Notes: generated by a model from the letters alone, not told the origin. 59,954 nucleotides of DNA from Flavobacteriales bacterium (GCA_947449575.1 CANFRV010000001.1:153121-213074), one strand, 5' to 3'; shown: positions 27,533 to 36,531, counted from the first letter of the stretch. Program-made: numbers and translations.

Positions 27533-28441
27533 CTAAACATCTAATGCCTCTTTCTTCTTAAAATTATCAGCAACAATCAATTCTTTCGTGCCATGTCCCC
27601 AAGAATAGAAACCTTCACCTGATTTGACACCTTTTTTTCCAGCAACAACCATATTCACTAATAAAGGACAAGGAGCATATTTTGGATTTCCGAAACCATT
27701 GTGCAGAACTTCAAGAATTGCAAGACAAACATCTAATCCAATAAAATCAGCTAATTGCAAAGGTCCCATAGGATGAGCCATACCTAATTTCATTACAGTG
27801 TCTATTTCTTCAACACCTGCAACACCTTCATATAACGTGTAAATTGCTTCATTGATCATTGGCATCAAGATTCTGTTGGCAACAAAACCTGGATAGTCAT
27901 TCACTTCAACTGGAACTTTGTTCAACTTACGTGAAAGATCCATTATTGTATTCGTCACTTCATCTGTGGTTGAATAACCGCGTATAATCTCCACCAATTT
28001 CATCACTGGAACAGGATTCATGAAATGCATTCCAATAACTTTCTCAGGACGTGTTGTAACCGATGCAATTTTAGTTATTGAAATAGATGAAGTGTTCGAC
28101 GCTAAAATAACGTTAGAATCAGTGAATTTATCTAAGTCAGCAAATATTTTTAACTTCAAATCGATATTCTCTGTGGCAGCTTCAACTACTAAATGAACAC
28201 TTTTCACTCCTTCCTCAATGGAGGTGTAGGAAGTGATGTTTGAAAGTGTTGCAGCCTTTTCAGCTTCACTAATAGCTTCTTTTGCTACTTGACGATCCAA
28301 ATTCTTTATAATGGTTGCTAATCCTTTGTCAAGAGAAGTCTGTGAAAGATCAATTAACGCTACTTTGTATCCAAATTGAGCGAATGTGTGAGCGATTCCA
28401 TTACCCATTGTCCCTGCTCCGATAACTGCTACGTTTTTCAT
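27533..28441 (-). CDS. 3-hydroxyacyl-CoA (3-hydroxybutyryl-CoA) dehydrogenase
   Basis: 302 aa. NAD-binding 'VIGAGTMGNGIAHTFAQFG' at the N-terminus, catalytic His in 'VIGMHFMNPVPVMKLVEII', the 'NDYPGFVANRILMPMINEA' hinge, and C-terminal dimer domain with 'GMAHPMGPLQLADFIGLD'. Length and sequence fit single-domain 3-hydroxybutyryl-CoA dehydrogenases (Hbd/PaaH), which interconvert 3-hydroxyacyl-CoA and 3-oxoacyl-CoA in fatty-acid, phenylacetate or butanoyl-CoA metabolism. Convergent with menB and not in an operon, so the pathway is undetermined. Confidence 0.93.
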   Translation of the reverse strand: MKNVAVIGAGTMGNGIAHTFAQFGYKVALIDLSQTSLDKGLATIIKNLDRQVAKEAISEAEKAATLSNITSYTSIEEGVKSVHLVVEAATENIDLKLKIFADLDKFTDSNVILASNTSSISITKIASVTTRPEKVIGMHFMNPVPVMKLVEIIRGYSTTDEVTNTIMDLSRKLNKVPVEVNDYPGFVANRILMPMINEAIYTLYEGVAGVEEIDTVMKLGMAHPMGPLQLADFIGLDVCLAILEVLHNGFGNPKYAPCPLLVNMVVAGKKGVKSGEGFYSWGHGTKELIVADNFKKKEALDV

Positions 28442-28632
28442 GTATGTATTTTTTTTGAGTTTTTATTTAAAATTATCGACTACTAATTTTAGAAATTAAT
28501 AGTTGTTATTTATTTGTGCAAATATAATAGTAATATTACTCTCAGAACTAAGATGAAGGTGATATAATAGAAACTCTTTTACCGAATTTTAGGACATTTT
28601 TTTATTTTATCGATAATATCTACTTTTAGATA

Positions 28633-29034
28633 ATGGTTCAAGAAACTAAATTATATGTTTTTTACGATGGTGAATGTGGTCTCTGCAATGCTTCTGTTCA
28701 ATTTGTGTTGAGACATGAAAAGACGAAACAACTCTATTTTTCCGCCCTTCAATCTGATTTTTCAAAGAAATTTTTTAGTGAAAATAATTTTCCTGCTCCT
28801 GATTACACAACATTTTATTTTTTTAGGAATGGAAAGTTGTATGAGAGATCGAAGGCAATACTATTGGTGACTAAATATCTTCGGTTTCCCTATTCAATTC
28901 TACAAATATTCGTCGTAGTGCCTTCGTTTTTACGAAATTATGTCTATAGTTATATTTCTGCCAGAAGAAGAAAGTGGTTTCCTGTTTCGTGTGCTATTCC
29001 TTCTGCAGAACATGAAGCGCGTTTTCTCAAATAA
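28633..29034 (+). CDS. Thiol-disulfide oxidoreductase-like DCC family protein (DUF393)
   Basis: 133 aa. The family is named for the DxxCxxC motif, here 'YDGECGLCNASVQFVLRHE' at residues ~12-30; 'LYFSALQSDFSKKFF' and the C-terminal 'ISARRRKWFPVSCAIP' also match DUF393. Thioredoxin-like fold; redox role presumed, substrate unknown. Upstream, TACTTTTA lies 8 bp before the ATG and resembles a weak -7 box, suggesting a very short leader. Confidence 0.85.
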   Translation: MVQETKLYVFYDGECGLCNASVQFVLRHEKTKQLYFSALQSDFSKKFFSENNFPAPDYTTFYFFRNGKLYERSKAILLVTKYLRFPYSILQIFVVVPSFLRNYVYSYISARRRKWFPVSCAIPSAEHEARFLK

Positions 29035-29197
29035 TACTATCTTTTTGACTATTTTTCCATTTTTAAGGATATTTATTTAAAAATATTTTTCGAATTATTT
29101 AATTGATAATTAATGATTTAACATAAATAGTCTATTAAATCTATAGATTTTATATAATATTTTTTAGAAAAAGCTTTTTTTTTATAAAAAGAGGTTG

Positions 29198-29205
29198 TAG
29201 TTTTG
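29198..29205 (+). promoter_or_regulatory. -7 box (TAGTTTTG) of sulfur operon
   Basis: Exact TAnnTTTG match, with predicted start of transcription near 29211, about 25 nt before the leader-peptide ATG. The expected -33 TTG position holds TTT, so a weak or activated promoter is possible. Confidence 0.55.
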
Positions 29206-29235
29206 TCCCGTCGCAATAAAAAAAAAGTAAAAAAA

Positions 29236-29289
29236 ATGAAAAAAATGACAAATAATATGATGCCTTGTTGTTTCCATTTAATGGATTGA
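29236..29289 (+). CDS. Leader peptide with tandem Cys codons (putative attenuator peptide)
   Basis: 17 codons, peptide MKKMTNNMMPCCFHLMD, ending in TGA. The two adjacent TGT codons are at 29266-29271, five codons before the stop. Four of the first nine residues are Met, so methionine could also be sensed. It follows a promoter box by 25 nt and precedes a terminator by 25 nt. Since the operon makes cysteine, a ribosome stalled at these codons when Cys-tRNA is scarce would leave the downstream RNA free to form an antiterminator. This is inferred from layout; comparable poly-Cys leader ORFs upstream of cysteine genes are known in mycobacteria. Confidence 0.6.
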   Translation: MKKMTNNMMPCCFHLMD

Positions 29290-29313
29290 TTTCATTTCGA
29301 ATATAGAATGAAC

Positions 29314-29350
29314 AGTCCTTTGAAATTTATTTTTTAAAGGATTTTTTTTT
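29314..29350 (+). terminator. Intrinsic terminator before sulfite reductase (attenuator terminator)
   Basis: TCCTTT (29316-29321) pairs with AAAGGA (29336-29341), extended inward by GAAA/TTTT and outward by AG/TT, ~12 pairs in all, followed by nine T (29342-29350). It lies upstream of the gene, not after one. TGAAAT at 29321-29326 can instead pair with ATTTCA at 29289-29294, which would open the base of the hairpin. Confidence 0.75.
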
Positions 29351-29371
29351 AAATTAAAATTAAAGGGGGAA

Positions 29372-31504
29372 ATGCAGAGTTTTTTATCAGAATTAGAGAA
29401 TCCAATTGTTCAACAAGATATTATTGAATTAGGACGCAAAATAGAAGCGTTTAATAATGGGTCAATACCAGAAGACAAATTTAAGGCATTAAGATTGGCG
29501 AGAGGTGTTTATGGACAACGGCAGCAAGGGGTTCAAATGATTAGAATCAAATTACCTTTTGGGAAAGTTACAGCAAAACAATTGATTCGAATTGCAGATG
29601 TAAGCGATGAATATAGTACAGGTAATTTACATATTACTACAAGGCAAGATATTCAAATACATTATGTTAGCTTAGATAGAACGCCACAATTATGGGCCGA
29701 ATTAGAGCGTGATGATGTGACTATTCGAGAGGCGTGTGGAAACACTGTGAGAAATGTTACAGCAAGCTCTATCGCTGGAATAGATAAAGACGAACCTTTT
29801 GATGTTGCTCCATACGCAGACTTAGTTTTTCGTTATTTTTTACGTAAACCTTTTGGCCAGGAATTAGGTAGGAAAATAAAGATTTCTTTCAGTTCTAGTG
29901 ATAAGGATGATGCCTTTTCTTTTATACATGATTTTGGTTTTATTCCGAAAATTTCATTTAATCAGGGAGTTCAAATTAGAGGTTTTAAATTATTGGTTGC
30001 TGGAGGTTTAGGAGCTCAACCATTCTTAGCAAAGGTAGCGTATGAATTTATTCCTGAGCAAGAGATTATTCCTTTTATTGAAGCTGCGATTCGGGTGTTT
30101 GATCGACATGGTGAGCGAAATTCTCGACATAAAGCACGACTAAAATATTTAATTGCAAAAATTGGTATTGAAGAATTCATTGCTTTGGTGGAATTGGAGC
30201 GAAAAGCGGTTCAGTACAGTCATGATACTGATTTTATTCTTTTTGATCAGCAATCTGAATTTAATACAGTGATTAATGAAGTGAAAAGTAAACAAGAAAT
30301 ACTTAAATCTTCGAATGACATAAAATACAATGAATGGTTAATAACCAACGTTTTCGAACAAAAACAAAATGGATATTTTGGTGTTTACGTGAAAGTGTTA
30401 TTAGGTAATTTCACGACAAGTCAAGCAAGAGTTTTGAGCGATATCGTTTCTACATATGCTGCCGATGATGTTCGTTTTACAATTGATCAAAGCTTGTTGT
30501 TGAAATTTGTGCGAACAGAAAACCTATTGCCAATTTATGAGGCTTTGAAAGGTATCAATTTAGCTAGTAGCGGCTTCAATAGCGTAGCTGATGTAACTGC
30601 TTGTCCAGGTACAGATACATGTAATTTAGGTATTTCTGACTCTACAAGTGTTACAAAAGTTATTGAAAGTGTTGTTAGAGATGAATACCCTGAATTGATT
30701 TATAATCAAGATATTAAGATTAAAATTAGTGGATGTATGAATTCATGTGGTCAACATGGATTAGCGCATATCGGTTTTCATGGAAGTTCATTGAAAGTAA
30801 ACGGGTTGACGGTTCCAGCTTTACAAGTTTTACTTGGTGGTGGTAAGTTGGGAGATGGTTTGGGTAGAATTGCTGAGAAAGTGATAAAAGTGCCTAGTAA
30901 AAGAGTGAAAAATGTAATTCGTTTCATTTTGGGAGATTATTTGAAAAATAGATCTGAAAATGAGTTGTTTAATGTTTATTATGATAGAAATGGGAACAAA
31001 TATTTTTATGATTTATTGAAACCTTTAACGGATGTGACAACATTAATTCCAGATGACTTTATTGATTGGGGTCATGATGAGCAATTTGTTACTGCAATTG
31101 GAGTAGGTGAATGTGCGGGTGTGATGATAGATTTGGTGGGTACCTTGATTTTTGACGCTGAAGAAAAGTTAGATTCAGCAGACAAAGCGTTGAAAGAAGG
31201 TCGATATGCTGACTCAATTTATTTCTCATATTCTTCTGGTATTCATGTAGCTAAGGCTCTATTACTTGATGAAAAGATTCAGTGTAATACGCAATCTGGA
31301 ATAATAGCAGATTTTGATAAATATCTAACGACTAAACTAGGTTTTTTTGAAATATCAAATTTTGCGGAATTTATTTTACAAATAAATAAAAATGAGCCAA
31401 TAAGAGAATTTTCAGAGGTCTATTATAATCAATTATTTGGTTTTGTCGAGAAAGCAAAGGAGTTACGAATGCAGCGCACTGATCAAAATCAAGTAGGTGA
31501 ATAG
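29372..31504 (+). CDS. Assimilatory siroheme sulfite (nitrite) reductase fused to a HEPN domain
   Basis: 710 aa. Residues 1-~540 are a siroheme/[4Fe-4S] reductase: two ferredoxin-like halves ('GVQMIRIKLPFGKVT', 'YSTGNLHITTRQDIQIHYV', 'REACGNTVRNVTAS') and cluster ligands C411/C417 ('ACPGTDTCNLG') and C455/C459 ('SGCMNSCGQHG'). It takes six electrons to reduce sulfite to sulfide; the sulfur genes downstream favour sulfite over nitrite. Residues ~585-700 resemble a HEPN helical domain ('ALKEGRYADSIYFSYSSG', 'KALLLDEKI') without the RxxxxH nuclease motif. The 'GVGECAGVMIDLVG' linker holds one extra Cys. First structural gene after the attenuator, with an unusually purine-rich leader before ATG. 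Confidence 0.9.
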   Translation: MQSFLSELENPIVQQDIIELGRKIEAFNNGSIPEDKFKALRLARGVYGQRQQGVQMIRIKLPFGKVTAKQLIRIADVSDEYSTGNLHITTRQDIQIHYVSLDRTPQLWAELERDDVTIREACGNTVRNVTASSIAGIDKDEPFDVAPYADLVFRYFLRKPFGQELGRKIKISFSSSDKDDAFSFIHDFGFIPKISFNQGVQIRGFKLLVAGGLGAQPFLAKVAYEFIPEQEIIPFIEAAIRVFDRHGERNSRHKARLKYLIAKIGIEEFIALVELERKAVQYSHDTDFILFDQQSEFNTVINEVKSKQEILKSSNDIKYNEWLITNVFEQKQNGYFGVYVKVLLGNFTTSQARVLSDIVSTYAADDVRFTIDQSLLLKFVRTENLLPIYEALKGINLASSGFNSVADVTACPGTDTCNLGISDSTSVTKVIESVVRDEYPELIYNQDIKIKISGCMNSCGQHGLAHIGFHGSSLKVNGLTVPALQVLLGGGKLGDGLGRIAEKVIKVPSKRVKNVIRFILGDYLKNRSENELFNVYYDRNGNKYFYDLLKPLTDVTTLIPDDFIDWGHDEQFVTAIGVGECAGVMIDLVGTLIFDAEEKLDSADKALKEGRYADSIYFSYSSGIHVAKALLLDEKIQCNTQSGIIADFDKYLTTKLGFFEISNFAEFILQINKNEPIREFSEVYYNQLFGFVEKAKELRMQRTDQNQVGE

Positions 31505-31603
31505 AGGTTAAAAAAAAAGGTTAAAATTAAGCTTTAAAATGTTTGAATTTAGCGAAATAAAAAATGTAAAATATTGATTAACAATTTTAAATAAAATAAT
31601 AAG

Positions 31604-32368
31604 ATGAAAATAATAAATACCATACCGAAAGTAACATTAGTTGGCGCGGGTCCCGGAGATATAGAATTAATTACCTTGAAAGGGTTGAATGCTATCAAGT
31701 CTGCAGATGTAATTTTATATGATGCGCTTGTGAATGAGGATCTTTTAGAACTTGCTCCAAATGCAATTAAGATATTTGTTGGAAAACGTAAAGGGTATAA
31801 ATCATATTCTCAAGAGGAAATTAATCAATTAATTGTTGATCAAGCGTTCCTGCATGGCCATGTAGTTCGCTTAAAAGGAGGGGATTCTTTTGTTTTTGGA
31901 AGAGGTTACGAGGAAATAGAGCACGTAGAAGCTTTTGGAATTCCTGTATCGGTCCTTCCTGGTATATCAAGTTCTATTTCTGTTCCGGCTCTTGCTGGTA
32001 TTCCAGTAACTCATAGAGGGATTAGCAATAGTTTCTTTGTCTTAACAGGAACTTTATCGGATGGGAGTTTAAATCCAGAAATCGAGATTGCTGCCAAGAC
32101 GTCTGGCACAGTGGTCATTTTGATGGGGCTTGGTAAATTAGATGAAATCACTCAAATTTATAAGAAGTGTGGAAAGAGCGAACAATCAGTTGCTATTATT
32201 AGTAATGGCTCGATGTCAAATCAGACGACAGTGGTGGGGACAATCAGTTCAATAGCAGAAAATTCGGGAAAAATTCAAGCTCCAGGATTAATTGTAATCG
32301 GCTCTGTAGTTGAATTATCAACTGTTTGGAAAGATAAAGAGTATTTATTTGAGCTATCAAAATCTTAA
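31604..32368 (+). CDS. cobA: Uroporphyrinogen-III C-methyltransferase
   Basis: 254 aa SUMT. It makes precorrin-2 from uroporphyrinogen III with two SAM. Signatures: 'VTLVGAGPGDIELITLKGL' at the N-terminus, 'VVRLKGGDSFVFGRGYEE' and 'LPGISSSISVPALAGIPVTHRG' in the middle. With the precorrin-2 dehydrogenase half of the gene at 36528 it supplies siroheme for the adjacent sulfite reductase. Sits 99 bp after that gene in the same direction. Confidence 0.95.
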   Translation: MKIINTIPKVTLVGAGPGDIELITLKGLNAIKSADVILYDALVNEDLLELAPNAIKIFVGKRKGYKSYSQEEINQLIVDQAFLHGHVVRLKGGDSFVFGRGYEEIEHVEAFGIPVSVLPGISSSISVPALAGIPVTHRGISNSFFVLTGTLSDGSLNPEIEIAAKTSGTVVILMGLGKLDEITQIYKKCGKSEQSVAIISNGSMSNQTTVVGTISSIAENSGKIQAPGLIVIGSVVELSTVWKDKEYLFELSKS

Positions 32369-32486
32369 AATTTACGAGAATGTTTAATGTTAAAGCAGTC
32401 TATTTTTCATCATTTTTGTGTTGTGATTTATAGTAATAATAGAGTTAAAAAGATAAAAAAAGATAAAAAAATAGAAATAAATTAAA

Positions 32487-35423
32487 ATGAGAACAAGAGT
32501 GCAAATATTAGTAGCCATAATTGTGGTTATTACTTTACAGAGCGTTTACGCGCAAAATGGATTAATTCAGTTAACAGGTAAATTGCATGATAAATACAAT
32601 GGAGAACCATTAGTGGGTGCAATAGTGAAATTAAAAGAATCAGATAATCAAACTGTGACAGATAAAGAAGGGAAGTTTGTTTTGAAAATTGCAAACAAAT
32701 ACCCATTCGTACTATTAGTAAATTACCAAGGGTACGAAAATGCAGAGTTTATAGTTGAAAATGAACAGTCTAAATTGAATTTTCAGCTAGAGCCACAAGT
32801 ACTTATTGTCAATGAGGTAATTGTTTCTGCTTCTCGAATAAGTGAGAATATCTTTAAATCACCCGTTGCTATCGATAAAATAGATATCATAGCAATTAGA
32901 GAAACGCCAGCGCCAAGCTACTATGATGCTTTGGAAAATGTAAAAGGGGTGCAACTAACTACTTCAAGCTTAAATTTCAAAGTACCAAATACCAGAGGTT
33001 TTAATTCGCCTAATAATTTCAGATTCATGCAGTTAGTGGATGGCGTTGATCTTCAGGCACCAACTTTAGGAACTTCAATTGGAAGCGCAATGGGTCCAAA
33101 TGAGTTGGATGTTAGAAGTGTAGAGATTGTGCCAGGTTCATCTTCTGCTATTTATGGAATTAATTCATTAAATGGTTTGGCTAATATACAAACGAAAGAT
33201 CCTTATTTGAACCAGGGTGCTAGTATTTATCAAAGAACTGGAGTGAATCATTTAGATAATAAAGATCATGGTGCAAGCTTCATGGGTGAGTCAGCTTTTA
33301 GAGTTGCGGGGACAATTGATTCAAATCAACGTATTGCCTATAAGGTAAATGGATCATATTTTCAGGGAGTTGACTGGGTATCGTCCAACGAAACAGATCA
33401 AAATCCTTCAGGTTTATCAACATCCAATACGAGTTCATTATTTAATTCCACAGAATCTAATCCTGCCTATGATGCTTGGAATAAATATGGAGATGAAAGT
33501 AATAATAAGGTAACGGTTAATTTACCAACTGGAGTTACATTGAATAATGATGGTAAAACGAAAACAGAATTAGTTAGAAGAACTGGTTATTGGGAAAAAG
33601 ATTTAGTGAATCCAAAGATTTCTACTACTAAATTTGATGCAGGTTTGTTTTATAAATTCAAAAATGACGCAAAAATTAGTTATACGTATAGAGCAGGTGT
33701 CATCGATGGAGTTTTCCAAAGAGGGAATAAAATCCAACTAAACAATGTCGTTTTACAAAGTCATGCTTTAGAATTCAAAGGTGAAAAATTATCAGCCAAG
33801 TTGTATACAAATTCTGAGACTACAGGTAATTCATTTAATTTAAAACCTTTAGCAGATAATTTGGACTTAACGTTTAAAGATAATACAAAATGGAAATCGG
33901 ATTATCAAACAGCGTTAGCGAATGCTTATGCAACAAATGGGAATGATTTAGTTGCTGCAAATGCTGCGGCTAGAGCTGCTGCTGATGCAGGAAGACCTGA
34001 GCCAGGTTCAGATGTTTTTAATAGTACCAAAGAAACAATTTCGGGAATTAATAACTGGGATCATCCTTCCGTTTATTCATATGTGCAAAAACAAGATCCA
34101 TCAAATACTACTGGGGGAGCAAAATTATATCAAAATAGTAGGTTGTTTCATGGTGAGGTTCAGTATAATTTATCTTCTCTTGTAAATGATTTTGCAAAAA
34201 TTCAAGTGGGTGCAGATGCGAGAATTTATGATGTTATTCCAGATGGAAACAATTTTGTTGATTTTTCAAAAAGTATAGCTACAAGAACGCAACCTGGAGG
34301 GAAAGATGTGTATTATTCAAAATTCGGAGGATTTTTGCAAGCAAGTAAAGAATTGTTTAATGAGAAATTAAAGATTGTTGGTTCTATTCGCTACGATAAA
34401 AACTTAGCTTTTGATGGGAAATGGAATCCTCGAGCTGCTCTAGTTTATTCACCTGTAAAAAATCAATCGATCAGGTTTTCAGTCCAAAATGGATATAGAT
34501 TTCCTGCACTATTTGAAGCGTTATCGTATGTTAATAATGGTGGAGTAAGAAGAGTAGGTGGTCTTTCGCAAGTGAATGATAGTTTAAATTTTTTACAAAA
34601 TTCATATACGCAAGCTTCTGTTGATGCTTTTGTTAAAGCGGTTGGTAGTGATAAATCAGACGCAAATATTGAAGCAAAAAGGAATTTGTTAGTGGCTGCT
34701 AATATTCAGAATATGCAGCCAGAAAGAGTTAAATCATTGGATTTAGGTTACAAGGCCATTTTATTTAAGAATCGATTTGTTGTAGATGCGGATTTTTACT
34801 ACAACCAATATACAAATTTCTTAGGTCAAATTGAAGTGGCTGTTCCTACAAAAAGTTCTTCAAGTATAACTGTACAAGATCAAATCGGAACGTTTTCAGC
34901 AGCTAAAGATGTATTAAATACTCCGACAAAATATCGGGTTTATGCGAATTCAACGAATACTTTTAACGGGTATGGTTCTGCTATACGTTTAAGTTATAAC
35001 TTCTTCAAGAAGTACTCTGTTTCTGCTAATTTTAACTACAATGATTTTAAAGCGAAAAATCAAACGGATGTTTTCGGAACCAAAAGCAATACATTCACTG
35101 GGTTTAATACTCCAAAATACTCTGTAAATGTTCAGTTTGGAAACCGTGAATTGTTTAAAAATTTCGGCTTCAATATTGTTTGGAAATGGCAAGATGCATA
35201 CACTTGGAATAGTCCTCTAGCAAACGGAAGAGTTGCTGCGTTAAATAATTTTGATGCACAGATCTCATATAAAGTGGACAAATTGAAAACTCAAATAAAA
35301 GTAGGAGGTACAAATATTTTCAATCAACGTTATATTCAATATGCTGCAGGTCCAACAATTGGAGCGCTGTATTATGTCAGTTTAACTTTTGACGCTCCTT
35401 TTGAGAAAAAAATAAACAAATAA
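32487..35423 (+). CDS. TonB-dependent outer-membrane receptor in the sulfur island
   Basis: 978 aa. Signal peptide 1-22 (cut before QNG), a carboxypeptidase-regulatory-like beta-sandwich (residues ~28-105, 'GKLHDKYNGEPLVGAIVKL'), plug domain ('AIRETPAPSYYDALENVKGV', 'MGPNELDVRSVEIVPGSSSA') and a long beta-barrel ending in an aromatic residue-rich strand ('ALYYVSLTFDAPFEKKI'). The ligand is unknown; there is no SusD partner, so glycan uptake is unlikely. Placement between siroheme and peroxiredoxin genes suggests uptake of a sulfur source or of a metal/tetrapyrrole needed by the pathway. Regulated presumably with the island. Confidence 0.9.
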   Translation: MRTRVQILVAIIVVITLQSVYAQNGLIQLTGKLHDKYNGEPLVGAIVKLKESDNQTVTDKEGKFVLKIANKYPFVLLVNYQGYENAEFIVENEQSKLNFQLEPQVLIVNEVIVSASRISENIFKSPVAIDKIDIIAIRETPAPSYYDALENVKGVQLTTSSLNFKVPNTRGFNSPNNFRFMQLVDGVDLQAPTLGTSIGSAMGPNELDVRSVEIVPGSSSAIYGINSLNGLANIQTKDPYLNQGASIYQRTGVNHLDNKDHGASFMGESAFRVAGTIDSNQRIAYKVNGSYFQGVDWVSSNETDQNPSGLSTSNTSSLFNSTESNPAYDAWNKYGDESNNKVTVNLPTGVTLNNDGKTKTELVRRTGYWEKDLVNPKISTTKFDAGLFYKFKNDAKISYTYRAGVIDGVFQRGNKIQLNNVVLQSHALEFKGEKLSAKLYTNSETTGNSFNLKPLADNLDLTFKDNTKWKSDYQTALANAYATNGNDLVAANAAARAAADAGRPEPGSDVFNSTKETISGINNWDHPSVYSYVQKQDPSNTTGGAKLYQNSRLFHGEVQYNLSSLVNDFAKIQVGADARIYDVIPDGNNFVDFSKSIATRTQPGGKDVYYSKFGGFLQASKELFNEKLKIVGSIRYDKNLAFDGKWNPRAALVYSPVKNQSIRFSVQNGYRFPALFEALSYVNNGGVRRVGGLSQVNDSLNFLQNSYTQASVDAFVKAVGSDKSDANIEAKRNLLVAANIQNMQPERVKSLDLGYKAILFKNRFVVDADFYYNQYTNFLGQIEVAVPTKSSSSITVQDQIGTFSAAKDVLNTPTKYRVYANSTNTFNGYGSAIRLSYNFFKKYSVSANFNYNDFKAKNQTDVFGTKSNTFTGFNTPKYSVNVQFGNRELFKNFGFNIVWKWQDAYTWNSPLANGRVAALNNFDAQISYKVDKLKTQIKVGGTNIFNQRYIQYAAGPTIGALYYVSLTFDAPFEKKINK

Positions 35424-35455
35424 GAATAAGTAATAATTAAAAAAAAGTAGAAATT

Positions 35456-36091
35456 ATGGCAATTCAATTAGGTGATATAGCACCAAATTTCACAGTGGAA
35501 ACAACAAATGGTACAATCGATTTTCACAATTGGTTAGGGGAAAGTTGGGGGATATTATTTTCTCATCCGGCAGATTTTACACCAGTATGCACAACCGAAC
35601 TAGGACGAGTTTCTTTACTGAAAGACGAGTTTGAAAAAAGAAATGTTAAAACAATAGCATTAAGTGTTGATAGTCTTGATTCTCATTTTGAATGGATTAA
35701 AGATATTAATGAAACACAAAACACTACGGTCGATTTTCCAATTATTGCAGATCCTGAATTTAAGGTTGCTAATTTATACGGAATGATTCATCCAAATGCT
35801 TCTGATAAGTTTACTGTAAGATCTGTTTTTATTATTGGTGCTGACAAGAAAGTGAAATTGACACTTACATACCCAGCTTCCACTGGTAGAAATTTTCAAG
35901 AAATTATTAGGGTGATCGACTCTCTTCAATTGACAGCTAACTATTCCATTGCTACACCAGCGGATTGGAAAAATGGTGAAGATGTAGTAATTGCGCCAAG
36001 TGTTTTGGATGAAGAGATAGCTGCTAGATTTCCAAAGGGGTATACGAAAATAAAGTCGTATTTGAGAACAACTCCGCAACCTAATTTATAG
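35456..36091 (+). CDS. 1-Cys (Prx6-type) peroxiredoxin
   Basis: 211 aa. AhpC/TSA fold with peroxidatic C45 in 'HPADFTPVCTTELGR', Arg in 'YPASTGRNFQEIIRVID', and a long C-terminal extension 'ATPADWKNGEDVVIAP' typical of Prx6. There is no resolving Cys in the usual 2-Cys place, so an external thiol is needed. It reduces H2O2 and organic peroxides in the cytoplasm. Being 32 bp behind the TonB receptor within the sulfur island, it may protect the oxygen-sensitive siroheme and APS reductase clusters. Confidence 0.93.
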   Translation: MAIQLGDIAPNFTVETTNGTIDFHNWLGESWGILFSHPADFTPVCTTELGRVSLLKDEFEKRNVKTIALSVDSLDSHFEWIKDINETQNTTVDFPIIADPEFKVANLYGMIHPNASDKFTVRSVFIIGADKKVKLTLTYPASTGRNFQEIIRVIDSLQLTANYSIATPADWKNGEDVVIAPSVLDEEIAARFPKGYTKIKSYLRTTPQPNL

Positions 36092-36527
36092 GTTACATAT
36101 AATAAATTTTTTCACAACGAATGGCATCAAATGTTTCTGTTCATCTTCATAGATGAGCAGAAACATTATCGTTTCACTTCATACGATTAATTGCTATTTA
36201 TAGAGAAGTGGTTGAATTTATAAATTTTGAAGTGGATGATTGAAAAGACAGATTGGAGCCAAAAAAGTAGTATCACAGATCTTGTTTTAATTTATAATAT
36301 CCAAAAAAAATAATGACAAGAAAATTGCAACTATTCAAATCCTAGGATTTTCTTTAGTATAAGAATAAAAAAAGAGAATAAATTAAGATGAAAGATAGAA
36401 TAAGTGGTGACTTTAGTTATGAATACAGCAAAAGAAAGGTTATTTTTGTGAATCGTTTAATTCAAAAAAAAATGAATCAAGTGAAACTAGATACACGAAT
36501 TTTTTCTGATAAAAAAAGAATAATAAC
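36092..36527. other. Intergenic region inside the sulfur island
   Basis: 436 bp. Contains a strong stem-loop at 36131-36166, an exact -7 box TATTTTTG at 36441-36448 that could start a second transcript, and a 47-codon ORF (36388-36531) whose stop overlaps the next start. This is the largest gap in the island, so the sulfur genes are probably at least two transcription units. Confidence 0.5.
36131..36166 (+). terminator. Stem-loop after peroxiredoxin gene
   Basis: 15-pair stem (one G-T) with a 6-nt loop: ATGTTTCTGTTCATC pairs with GATGAGCAGAAACAT. The T run after it is weak, so it may be a terminator, or an RNA-stability element at the end of the first transcript. Confidence 0.5.
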
Positions 36528-36531
36528 ATGA
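36388..36531 (+). CDS. Possible 47-residue basic protein (doubtful)
   Basis: ATG-started frame, Lys/Arg/Ile-rich, no recognisable family. Its TGA overlaps the ATG of the siroheme/TauE gene as ATGA, which suggests coupling, but a promoter-like box lies inside the frame. No homologue recognised. Confidence 0.2.
   Translation: MKDRISGDFSYEYSKRKVIFVNRLIQKKMNQVKLDTRIFSDKKRIIT

Larger units (their letters stand above)
29035..29371. other. Leader region of the sulfur-assimilation operon (putative Cys attenuator)
   Basis: 337 bp. The first ~150 bp are AT-rich filler. From 29198 on the order is: -7 box, 17-codon peptide with Cys-Cys, a possible antiterminator arm at 29289-29294 (ATTTCA), an intrinsic terminator (29314-29350), then a purine-rich AAAGGGGGAA just before the ATG. 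This is the classical layout of a translation-coupled attenuator. See the separate entries. Confidence 0.65.

Noticed and set aside
29372-31504. Toxin-antitoxin or RNase activity from the HEPN domain
   Set aside because: No RxxxxH motif and no MNT partner; fused to a metabolic reductase.
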